Source of the DNA: Candidatus Merdimorpha stercoravium
GTDB lineage: Bacteria > Bacteroidota > Bacteroidia > Flavobacteriales > UBA1820
Assembly: GCA_018715295.1 (NCBI GenBank)
Contig: DVLY01000077.1
Coordinates: 1 to 15,249, forward strand
DNA: 15,249 nucleotides
Direction: 5' to 3'
The position numbers and the translations under genes were made by a program. Under the pieces are notes generated by a model that saw nothing but the letters and a program-made list of their open reading frames with translations, ran no database searches and was not told the DNA's origin. How positions within the stretch are numbered: the stretch's first letter is position 1; every line of letters begins with the position of its first letter. Positions 1-7,292 of the stretch are shown piece by piece.

Positions 1-1315
1 AACGGAAATAAGGGATCGGATTGTCGCTTTTCTTGATGAACATCGCCTTGACCACCAGCAGATAGTAGTACAGGGAGATCACCGTATTGACCAAAGCGAT
101 GAGCACCAGCACATAATACCCCTGCGAAGCGGCCGCCGCGAAGATAAAGAACTTCGAAAAGAACCCGGCAAAAGGCGGAATACCTCCCAGGGAGAACAGC
201 GCCAGCATCATCACCACCGCCAGACGCGGATTGGTGGAGTACAGCCCGTCGTAGTCCGAGATATCGACCTTGCCCGTGCGGGTATCGATGGCCGAGATCA
301 CACCGAAGGCTGCCATGTTGGACAGGACGTAGATCAGCACGTAGTACACCAGCGAAGCCATGCCTTCCGCATTGCCGCCCATGATACCCAACATGATGTA
401 ACCGGCCTGCGAGATGGACGAGAAAGCGAAGAAACGCTTGATGTTATTCTGACGGATGGCAAACAGGTTAGCCACCGTAATGGTTACGATGATCAGCCCG
501 TACATCAGGTCTTTCCAGATGTAAGCCAAGGGAGCGAACACCTTGAACAGCACCAGCATCAGCACAAAGGCCGCCGAACCCTTCGATACGACCGAAAGAT
601 AGGCCGTGGTCGAAGTCGGGGCTCCCTGGTAAACGTCGGCCGTCCACAAGTGGAAGGGCACCAGGGAGATTTTGAATCCCAACCCGGCCATGAAGAACAC
701 CAGTCCGGCGATCTGCATGGCGGACATGTCGAGCAGGTAAGGCACATCGGCGAAGTAAAGCGTGCCGCACGTGCCGTAGATCATCGAGATCCCGTAGAGC
801 AACACCCCGGAGGAAAGCGCCGCCGTGAGGATGAACTTGGCGCCGGCCTCGGCCGAATGTTGTTTGTACTTGTCGAACGCTACCAGGCAGGCCAGCGGCA
901 CGGATGCCGTCTCCAGACCCAGGTACAGCATCAGGAAGCTGCCCGAGGAGATCATGATGTACATGCCGAAAAGCGTAAAGAGCGTCAGCACGTAATATTC
1001 GCCCATCTTGTACTCGCTCTCCTGCTTTTTCAGCGACTCGCTCACTTGCAGGAACACCAGCAGCGTTCCCAGGCTCAGGATGGCCTTGACCAGCGTTCCC
1101 ATACGGGTCGTCTGGAACATTCCGCCGAAAAGCTCGCCTTCCGGCACGGGGAAAAAGCTGCCCGCTACATGCAGGGCCACCAGCACGAAAGCGACCGTCT
1201 GGAAATATTTCCGCCCGAGGGGTCCGGCCACCAGGTCGTACACCAACAGGATGAGGGTTACCGCCAACAGCGAAATCTCGGGTCTGAGAAGCGTAAGTAT
1301 GCTATTGAAATCCAT
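1..1315 (-). CDS. nuoN: NADH-quinone oxidoreductase subunit N (complex I antiporter-like subunit), partial, 3' end cut by window edge
   Basis: I translated this reading frame by hand from the ATG at 1315-1313. It stays open for 438 codons to the left window edge, so the C-terminus is missing; family members are usually about 460-490 residues. NuoN is one of three Mrp-antiporter-like membrane subunits that carry proton channels in complex I. The protein is strongly hydrophobic with many membrane helices. Visible hallmarks are the TM5 glutamate (YLGLETASVP, E135), the TM7 lysine (near K160), the central lysine K215 in GLGFKISLVPFHLWTADVYQ, K245 in SVVSKGSAAF, and a late lysine in GFFSKFFIF. These match the proton-path residues of E. 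coli NuoN. It starts 28 nt after the nuoM stop with an A-rich start context (TACAAATGG) and is probably the last gene of the nuo operon. Identification is secure; only the end is unseen. Confidence 0.95.
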   Translation of the reverse strand, partial: MDFNSILTLLRPEISLLAVTLILLVYDLVAGPLGRKYFQTVAFVLVALHVAGSFFPVPEGELFGGMFQTTRMGTLVKAILSLGTLLVFLQVSESLKKQESEYKMGEYYVLTLFTLFGMYIMISSGSFLMLYLGLETASVPLACLVAFDKYKQHSAEAGAKFILTAALSSGVLLYGISMIYGTCGTLYFADVPYLLDMSAMQIAGLVFFMAGLGFKISLVPFHLWTADVYQGAPTSTTAYLSVVSKGSAAFVLMLVLFKVFAPLAYIWKDLMYGLIIVTITVANLFAIRQNNIKRFFAFSSISQAGYIMLGIMGGNAEGMASLVYYVLIYVLSNMAAFGVISAIDTRTGKVDISDYDGLYSTNPRLAVVMMLALFSLGGIPPFAGFFSKFFIFAAAASQGYYVLVLIALVNTVISLYYYLLVVKAMFIKKSDNPIPYFR

Positions 1316-1343
1316 TTGTATTTTCCGGTCTAATTATCCGCCT

Positions 1344-2837
1344 TTATTTTACCAACTGTCCGATGATCGGGGCCACGCCTCCGTCCACCATGTTCGAGAT
1401 CCACAACGGAGCCATACCGATGGCTGCAATCACCACGATGAGCGTGATCACCGGCAGACGCTCGTGCCAAACGGCATCCGTGAGGGTGAGGTGGTGTTTG
1501 TTCTCCACTTCCCCGTAGAGTACCTTGCCCACCACGCGCAGGATGTACACCGCCGTAATGACGATCGAGCAGCACGCAATGGCCGTAAATACGCGGTGGA
1601 ACATATCCGTGTGTTCCCACGATCCCACGAAGATGGTCATTTCGGCCACAAATCCCGACAAGCCGGGAAGTCCGAGCGAAGCCAGACCCGCTATCACGTA
1701 GCACACCGCCAGGAAAGGCATCACCTTCATCAGGCCGCTCATCTCCCGGATGTCGCGCGTGTGGGTACGCCCGTAGATCATTCCGATCAGGGCAAAGAAG
1801 AGAGCCGTCATCAGACCGTGCGAAAGCATCTGAAGCACGGCACCCGTCATGGCCGTCTGGTTGATCATCAGGATGGCGAAGAGCACCAAACCGCAGTGGC
1901 TCACCGAAGAGTAGGCGTTGATGTACTTCAGGTCGGTCTGCATGATCGCACCGAATGCCCCGTACACCACGCTGATACCCGTAAGGATGATGAAGATCCA
2001 CGCCAGTTCGTTGGCTGCCTCGGGCATCAGGAACATCGCTACGCGGAAGCAACCGTAACCACCCAGCTTCATCAGCACCCCGGCGTGCATCATCGACACG
2101 GCCGTCGGCGCGGAAGCATGACCGTCAGGGCTCCATGTATGGAAGGGGAACATCGCTCCCAGCACCCCGAATCCTACGAAGGTCAGCGGGAAGAACAAGC
2201 GCTGAGCCGACATCGGGATCGTGTATTGCGATATTTCGAGGATGTTCATCGTGTATTGCCCTCCCTCGGGTGCGGAGTGGAAGTAGATTCCCAGGATCCC
2301 CACCAGCAGGAACGCCGAACCACCCATGAGCATCAGGGTAAGTTTCATCGCCGCGTACTCCTTGCCGCCCGAACCCCACAGACCGATCAGCAGGTACATC
2401 GGGATCAGCGCGATCTCGTAGAACATGAACATCGTGAACAGGTCGATCGAGATAAAGAACCCGAACACGCCCAGCGAAAGGAGCACCAGCCACATGTAGT
2501 ATTCCTTGGTCTGGTCCTTGATGGTCCACGAGGCGAACACACCGGTGAAGAGGATGATGGCCGAAAGCATCAGCATGGCTACCGAAATGCCGTCCACCCC
2601 GATGGCGTAATGGATGTTCAACGGAGCGAACCACAGGATGCTGTCGGTGTACAACATCGGCGCATCGGCTCCCGCCGCCCGATCCGAGAGGAACGATACG
2701 GTCAGGTAAATGGCTGTCGCCAGCACGGCGCTGGCTCCCGTTACGGCCACCGCATGCACCTGTTTGATGCTGCGGCAAAACAACAGCGCCAGGAGCATCA
2801 ATACCGGTATGACAACAAAAAGGGAAAGGAAATTCAT
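1344..2837 (-). CDS. nuoM: NADH-quinone oxidoreductase subunit M (complex I antiporter-like subunit)
   Basis: This 497-residue polytopic membrane protein has the normal length for NuoM, the middle antiporter-like proton-channel subunit of complex I. The TM5 glutamate is present (MFYEIALIPMYLLIG, E141), as are the lysine in HAGVLMKLGGYG (K257) and the TM12 acidic site (GFVAEMTIFVG). The TM7-8 signature is seen as FPFHTWSPDGHASAPTAVSM (residues 230-249). The odd point is that the central TM8 lysine, five residues before the P of the PxH motif, is absent. NuoL has K244 there and NuoN has K215, but NuoM has Leu226, with Gly227 next. The frame is continuous across this region, so a frameshift does not explain it. 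The start at 2837 lies 32 nt after the nuoL stop, and nuoN follows after 28 nt. Identification is secure; the effect of the lysine change on proton pumping is inference. Confidence 0.97.
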   Translation of the reverse strand: MNFLSLFVVIPVLMLLALLFCRSIKQVHAVAVTGASAVLATAIYLTVSFLSDRAAGADAPMLYTDSILWFAPLNIHYAIGVDGISVAMLMLSAIILFTGVFASWTIKDQTKEYYMWLVLLSLGVFGFFISIDLFTMFMFYEIALIPMYLLIGLWGSGGKEYAAMKLTLMLMGGSAFLLVGILGIYFHSAPEGGQYTMNILEISQYTIPMSAQRLFFPLTFVGFGVLGAMFPFHTWSPDGHASAPTAVSMMHAGVLMKLGGYGCFRVAMFLMPEAANELAWIFIILTGISVVYGAFGAIMQTDLKYINAYSSVSHCGLVLFAILMINQTAMTGAVLQMLSHGLMTALFFALIGMIYGRTHTRDIREMSGLMKVMPFLAVCYVIAGLASLGLPGLSGFVAEMTIFVGSWEHTDMFHRVFTAIACCSIVITAVYILRVVGKVLYGEVENKHHLTLTDAVWHERLPVITLIVVIAAIGMAPLWISNMVDGGVAPIIGQLVK

Positions 2838-2869
2838 AGTATTTCTTTTTTATCCGATTCTCAATTCCG

Positions 2870-4780
2870 TTAGATCAGTATGGCGATAATGACCAGCAAC
2901 AGGGCACCCAGAACGAACACATACGCGTACTGCTGCACCTGTCCCGACTGCAGACCCCGGATGTCGTACGACACGCGGTTGGCCCCCCAAGCCAGGAAAT
3001 TCATAAAGCCGTCCACCACATGGCGGTCGAACCAAGCGATGCCCTTCGACACGCCGTTGAAGATAATGCGCTTGGTGATGAACATGTACACCTCGTCGAT
3101 ATAGAAACGATGGTATGCCGCACGGGCGAAAGCCGTCATCGACGCCTCGTTCACCGCCGGTTTTTCGTGTTCCTTGAAGTACTTGAACGCCGCGATGCCG
3201 ATACCCACCACCGCGATACCGATGCTGGCCAAGGCAATGGGCCATGTGGTATGGATGTGCAACGTCTGCCCGTCGGCCGAAACGAAATCGCCGAAGGGAA
3301 TAAAACCGGCCACGCACGTGATCAGCGCCAGGATCGCCAGCGGAACGGTCATCACCGCCGGGGATTCATGGGGCGTATGGTGGGACAGGTCGGTCGGAGT
3401 GCTCCAGAAGATACGGAAGTACAGACGGAACATGTAGAACGCCGTCAGACCGGCCGTGAAATACATCCAAGCAAACATCCAAGGGCTGAACATGTAGGTA
3501 GCCACCAGGATCTCGTCCTTGGAGAAAAAGCCCGAGAACGGAGGGATTCCCGCAATGGCCAGGCACGCCACCACGAACGTGATGTGCGTAACGGGCATGT
3601 ACTTGCGCAAACCACCCATCTGCGCCATCTCGTTGGAATGCACCGCATGGATCACCGAACCGGCTCCCAGGAAGAGCAGCGCCTTGAACATGGCGTGGGT
3701 AAACAAGTGCCACATACCGGCCGTATAACCCAGAGCGACGTGCCCGTTCATGCCGGATACGCCCAAAGCGACGATCATAAAGCCGATCTGGGAAATGGTC
3801 GAGAAGGCCAGCACGCGTTTGATATCCGTCTGGAAGCAGGCGATCACCGCGGCAAAGAGCGAAGTGAAAGCACCCACGTAGGCGATGTACGACAACACCT
3901 CCGGTGCTGCCTCGATGTACAGCGGGAACATGCGCGCTACCAGGAACACACCGGCTACCACCATCGTTGCGGCATGGATCAAGGCCGAAACAGGGGTCGG
4001 ACCTTCCATCGCGTCGGGCAGCCAGATGTGCAAGGGGAACATTGCCGACTTACCGGCACCGCCGATAAAGATCAGGCTCAAGCCCCAGGCTGCCGCCGAA
4101 ACACCCAGGAAGCTGGCTCCGGCTGCCGAAGAAAGTGCCGTGCCGCCCGGAGCGGTCAGGTCGATGAAGTTGAACGACTGGGCATAGAAGGACAATACCA
4201 GGATACCCAGCAGGAAGCCCAGGTCGGCAAAGCGGGTAACGATAAAGGCTTTCTTCGAAGCGGCGATGGCTGCCGGACGGGTGTAGTAAAACCCGATGAG
4301 CAGGTACGAGGATACGCCCACCAACTCCCAGAAGATGTACATCTGGAAAATGTTGGTAGCCACCACCAACCCGAGCATCGAGAAGGAGAACAACGAGAGG
4401 AAGGCGTAGTAACGCGCAAAACCCCGCTCGCCCTTCATGTAGCCCAGACTGTAGATATGCACCATCAGCGACACGGTGGTGATCACCACCAGCATCATGC
4501 ACGAGATGGGATCCAGCAATACGCCCAGGTCGATGTGCAGGTTTTCGGTAAAACGAAGCCACACCCAGTTGTACTCGGTGATCTTCTGGTAAACGCCGTC
4601 GGCGCCTTTTCCATCTATGAAGAAGTAATCAAATGCGGCCCAGTATGCCAATACTGTGGTAACGACCAGTCCCGCCGTACCGATCAGTCCGGCCGAGCGT
4701 CCCTTGAGCTGTCCCTGGAAGAGTCCCAAAAACAGGAACATCACCATGGGAATGAGCAAAACGTATATCGAGTATTCCAT
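2870..4780 (-). CDS. nuoL: NADH-quinone oxidoreductase subunit L (complex I distal antiporter-like subunit)
   Basis: This 636-residue integral membrane protein matches the usual NuoL length. NuoL is the distal proton-channel subunit and carries the long lateral helix that runs along the membrane arm. Seen directly: the TM5 glutamate in FWELVGVSSYLLIGFYYTRP (E152), the central lysine in IGGAGKSAMFPLHIWLPDAM (K244), and the following MEGPTPVSALIHAATMV segment (259-275). These correspond to E. coli NuoL E144 and K229. The C-terminal third, after about residue 480, has an amphipathic stretch and ends in a final hydrophobic helix (last ~20 residues, ending IIAILI), as expected for the lateral helix and terminal anchor. 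The ATG at 4780 lies 20 nt after the nuoK stop; nuoM follows after 32 nt. Nothing looks truncated. Confidence 0.98.
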   Translation of the reverse strand: MEYSIYVLLIPMVMFLFLGLFQGQLKGRSAGLIGTAGLVVTTVLAYWAAFDYFFIDGKGADGVYQKITEYNWVWLRFTENLHIDLGVLLDPISCMMLVVITTVSLMVHIYSLGYMKGERGFARYYAFLSLFSFSMLGLVVATNIFQMYIFWELVGVSSYLLIGFYYTRPAAIAASKKAFIVTRFADLGFLLGILVLSFYAQSFNFIDLTAPGGTALSSAAGASFLGVSAAAWGLSLIFIGGAGKSAMFPLHIWLPDAMEGPTPVSALIHAATMVVAGVFLVARMFPLYIEAAPEVLSYIAYVGAFTSLFAAVIACFQTDIKRVLAFSTISQIGFMIVALGVSGMNGHVALGYTAGMWHLFTHAMFKALLFLGAGSVIHAVHSNEMAQMGGLRKYMPVTHITFVVACLAIAGIPPFSGFFSKDEILVATYMFSPWMFAWMYFTAGLTAFYMFRLYFRIFWSTPTDLSHHTPHESPAVMTVPLAILALITCVAGFIPFGDFVSADGQTLHIHTTWPIALASIGIAVVGIGIAAFKYFKEHEKPAVNEASMTAFARAAYHRFYIDEVYMFITKRIIFNGVSKGIAWFDRHVVDGFMNFLAWGANRVSYDIRGLQSGQVQQYAYVFVLGALLLVIIAILI

Positions 4781-4800
4781 TTTCTTGACGCGGTTTTAGA

Positions 4801-5112
4801 CTAATATTTCATCGAGTCCATACGGTCCGTCTGGACGCTCTTGAGGTTGCGGTACACGTTGATGATGATGGCGATCGCCACGGCTGTTTCCCCGGCGGCC
4901 ACCCCGATGACGAACAGGGTAAAGAAAAAGCCTTCGAGCGCCTCGGGATACAGAAAGCGGTTGAACACCACGAAGTTCACATTGACCGCATTGAGGATCA
5001 GCTCCAGCGAAACGAGCATGGCCAACAGGTTGCGGCGTGTGATGAAACCGTAAACGCCCGCGAAGAACATCACGGCTCCTACGAGCAGGTAAAATTCCAT
5101 TGGTATTTCCAT
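4801..5112 (-). CDS. nuoK: NADH-quinone oxidoreductase subunit K
   Basis: NuoK is a small three-helix membrane subunit in the proton-translocating part of complex I, next to NuoJ and NuoN. The start chosen is the ATG at 5112, four nucleotides after the nuoJ stop, giving 103 residues (MEIPMEFYLLVG...), which fits the family length of about 100. An upstream in-frame ATG at 5133 would overlap nuoJ, and an internal ATG at 5100 would give 99 residues; neither can be excluded. The two conserved membrane glutamates are visible: E37 in VSLELILNAVNVN and E75 in GVAAGETAVAIAI, matching E. coli E36 and E72. The cytoplasmic turn FITRRNLLAMLVSLE is typical. The start region shares the 13-mer GACAATGGAAATA with that of nuoJ. 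nuoL follows after 20 nt. Confidence 0.96.
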   Translation of the reverse strand: MEIPMEFYLLVGAVMFFAGVYGFITRRNLLAMLVSLELILNAVNVNFVVFNRFLYPEALEGFFFTLFVIGVAAGETAVAIAIIINVYRNLKSVQTDRMDSMKY

Positions 5113-5116
5113 TGTC

Positions 5117-5632
5117 CTATCGTTTTCTTGCAATTAATATTCCACCGATGATGCAAGCCAGCAAAAAGACGCTGATCACTTCGAAAGGCAGCAGATAACC
5201 GTACTTGTAAGGACTCATCAGCATCTGTCCCACCAGGTTCATATCGGGATCCGTTCCCCAGACCACCGACGGGGCGAAACGCTCGGAAAAGATGAGCCAT
5301 CCGCAAACCACCAGGCCCACCAGCGCCCCGATCAGGGCCGGCACCACCTTTTTGGTCTCCGGTTTTTCGGTCTTCTCGCCCACCCCGCTGGTAAGCAGGA
5401 TCGAGAACACGTACAACACGATGATGCCGCCGGCGTAAATAGTCAGCTGCACCGCACCGAGGAACTGGTAATCCAACTGGAAGTACAGACCTGCCGTAGC
5501 AAAGAGTACGAACAGCAGGTACGTTACCGCACGCAGGATGCGCCGCGAAGTAACCGCCAGAAAGGAGAACACGACTATGATCAGCGCCAGGACGGCAAAT
5601 ACGATCAATCCGGATGTTATTTCCATTGTCAT
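5117..5632 (-). CDS. nuoJ: NADH-quinone oxidoreductase subunit J
   Basis: This 171-residue membrane protein has about five predicted helices and is the ND6 homologue of complex I. The TM3 signature FLGAVQLTIYAGGIIVLYVF (residues 58-77) is the region that carries the pi-bulge and couples the E-channel. A charged loop follows (GVGEKTEKPETKKVVPA, 83-99). The ATG at 5632 overlaps the nuoI stop by one base (TGATG), which suggests coupled translation. A second in-frame ATG at 5626 would give a protein two residues shorter, starting MEITSG. That site matches the sequence around the nuoK and nuoB starts, so it may be the true start. The stop is TAG at 5117, four nucleotides before nuoK. Confidence 0.96.
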   Translation of the reverse strand: MTMEITSGLIVFAVLALIIVVFSFLAVTSRRILRAVTYLLFVLFATAGLYFQLDYQFLGAVQLTIYAGGIIVLYVFSILLTSGVGEKTEKPETKKVVPALIGALVGLVVCGWLIFSERFAPSVVWGTDPDMNLVGQMLMSPYKYGYLLPFEVISVFLLACIIGGILIARKR

Positions 5633-6153
5633 CAGTTATTTTCCTGTTGTTTTTCTTCTGTCTTTGCCGCAGCGCTTTCGGGGGCTGCTTCAGCCGGCTT
5701 GGGAGCGACCACCGGGTCGAGGCGCAGCACGAGTTTGGTACGGTTAAACACCGCATTCTCGAACGTATTGCGGAATTCGATGGCATTGTGCGGACAGCTG
5801 TTCACACAAAGCTGGCAATAGGTGCAACTGCCCAGGTCGTAGATATACTCGTCGAGGACCTTCTTGGGTTTTCCGGTAGCCGGATTGACCTCCATGCGGG
5901 TCTTGACCGTAATGGTGCCGTTGGGGCAGGCATTCTGGCAAATCCCGCAGCCGATACAACGGCTGGTGCCGTCCTCGTTCAGGGGCATGTACAATTCGCC
6001 GCGGAAACGTTTGGCGATGTGGAGTGTAGCCCGGTTCTCGGGATACTGGTCGGTGGTGTTCTTTTGCAGGAACACCTTCATCGTGGTCTTCAGACCGGTG
6101 CACAACGAACCGATCCCCCGGCAAACAGAACCTATGTAATTAACGAAACCCAT
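5632..6153 (-). CDS. nuoI: NADH-quinone oxidoreductase subunit I (two [4Fe-4S] clusters, N6a/N6b)
   Basis: NuoI is the ferredoxin-like subunit of the peripheral arm that passes electrons towards cluster N2 in NuoB. The 173-residue protein shows both CxxCxxCxxxCP motifs: C66, C69, C72, C76 (SRCIGCGICQNACP) and C110, C113, C116, C120 (GSCTYCQLCVNSCP). The N-terminal part carries the expected amphipathic segment that leads to the core domain. After about residue 146 the conserved fold ends and a low-complexity tail follows, rich in Pro, Ala, Glu, Lys and Gln, ending QQENN. The gene starts 24 nt after the nuoH stop and overlaps nuoJ by one base. With no NuoG encoded here, NuoI is the likely electron entry face of the complex; that is inference. 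Confidence 0.97.
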   Translation of the reverse strand: MGFVNYIGSVCRGIGSLCTGLKTTMKVFLQKNTTDQYPENRATLHIAKRFRGELYMPLNEDGTSRCIGCGICQNACPNGTITVKTRMEVNPATGKPKKVLDEYIYDLGSCTYCQLCVNSCPHNAIEFRNTFENAVFNRTKLVLRLDPVVAPKPAEAAPESAAAKTEEKQQENN

Positions 6154-6177
6154 TTCTTCTCTGTCTTTATCTTAAAC

Positions 6178-7254
6178 TTAGAAATGCAAACCGAATATCA
6201 CCACGATGGCCATCAGCATCAGGTTGACCAAACCGATGGGCAAAAGGTATTTCCACTCCAGAGCCAGGATCTGGTCCACACGCAGACGCGGGAACGTCCA
6301 CTTGAACCACATCAGCACGAAGATCAAAAAGAAGGTCTTGCCGAAAAACCATACCACCGAAGGGATGTAGTCCATCACGGCGTTGAAACCGTCCAGCCCG
6401 CTGATGTGCAAAGGCATCCATCCGCCCAGGAAGATCGTCGCCGCCACCCCCGCCACGATAAACAGGTTGAGGTACTCGGCCAGGTAGAAGAAACCGAACT
6501 GAATCCCGGAATATTCGGTGTGGTAACCGGCCGTCAACTCACTCTCGGCTTCGGGCAAGTCGAACGGTCCGCGGTTGGTCTCGGCATTGCCGGCGATCAG
6601 GTAGATGATGAAAGCGATCACCGCCGGAATATGTCCCTTGAAGATGAACCACCCGTCGGCCTGCTCGGCCACGATGGTCGAGAGCTGCATGCTGCCGCAC
6701 AGGATGACCATCGTCAGGATGGACAGGGTAACGGACAACTCATAGCTGATCATCTGCGCACCGCTTCGCATGGCGCCGATCAGGGAAAACTTGTTGTTGG
6801 ACGACCAACCGGCCAGCAGGATACCCAGCACCCCGATGGCCGAAACGGACAGCAGGAAGAAGATACCGATGTTGAAATCCAACACCTGGAGCCCTCGTCC
6901 GAAAGGCAGGTTGCTGAAGGCCAGCACCGAGGCCACGATAACGATAAAGGGCGCCAGGATGAACAGGAAGCGGTCGGAACGGTCGATGAAGATCAGTTCC
7001 TTGATAAGCATCTTGATCATGTCGGCTACGCTCTGGATCGTTCCCTTGGGCCCTACCCGGTTCGGTCCGATACGGCACTGGAACTTCCCGCACACGCGGC
7101 GCTCCATGTAGATCAGGATCAGGGCGATCACCGCGTACAACAACAGAATGGCCGCGCCGATCAGGATAAATTCGATGGCCAGCGCCGCCCACGAAGGCAT
7201 TGCAGCGCGCAGCGTTTCGTCTATCCAACCAGTGACTATTGAAAAATCGAACAT
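6178..7254 (-). CDS. nuoH: NADH-quinone oxidoreductase subunit H
   Basis: NuoH (ND1 homologue) sits in the membrane under the Q module, forms part of the quinone chamber and begins the proton relay. The 358-residue protein has about eight hydrophobic segments and the family signatures: ERR at 51-53, RIGPNRVGPKGTIQSVADMI (61-80), GWSSNNKFSLIGAMRSGAQM (149-168), and the acidic quinone-site loop beginning AETNRGPFDLPEAESELTAG (224-243). Length and motif order are canonical. It follows nuoCD after 38 nt. In operons with a full NADH module, nuoE, nuoF and nuoG would normally lie in this interval between nuoD and nuoH; here only 38 non-coding bases are present. Confidence 0.97.
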   Translation of the reverse strand: MFDFSIVTGWIDETLRAAMPSWAALAIEFILIGAAILLLYAVIALILIYMERRVCGKFQCRIGPNRVGPKGTIQSVADMIKMLIKELIFIDRSDRFLFILAPFIVIVASVLAFSNLPFGRGLQVLDFNIGIFFLLSVSAIGVLGILLAGWSSNNKFSLIGAMRSGAQMISYELSVTLSILTMVILCGSMQLSTIVAEQADGWFIFKGHIPAVIAFIIYLIAGNAETNRGPFDLPEAESELTAGYHTEYSGIQFGFFYLAEYLNLFIVAGVAATIFLGGWMPLHISGLDGFNAVMDYIPSVVWFFGKTFFLIFVLMWFKWTFPRLRVDQILALEWKYLLPIGLVNLMLMAIVVIFGLHF

Positions 7255-7292
7255 ATCGCTTTCTATTTGTTTTTGTTTCCTTGATTATTGCG

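Noticed and set aside
1008..4804. Long plus-strand frames (1008-2873 and 3020-4804) opposite nuoM and nuoL
   Set aside because: Both are His/Arg/Gln/Asp-rich mirror frames of hydrophobic membrane proteins, with no start-site support or domain.
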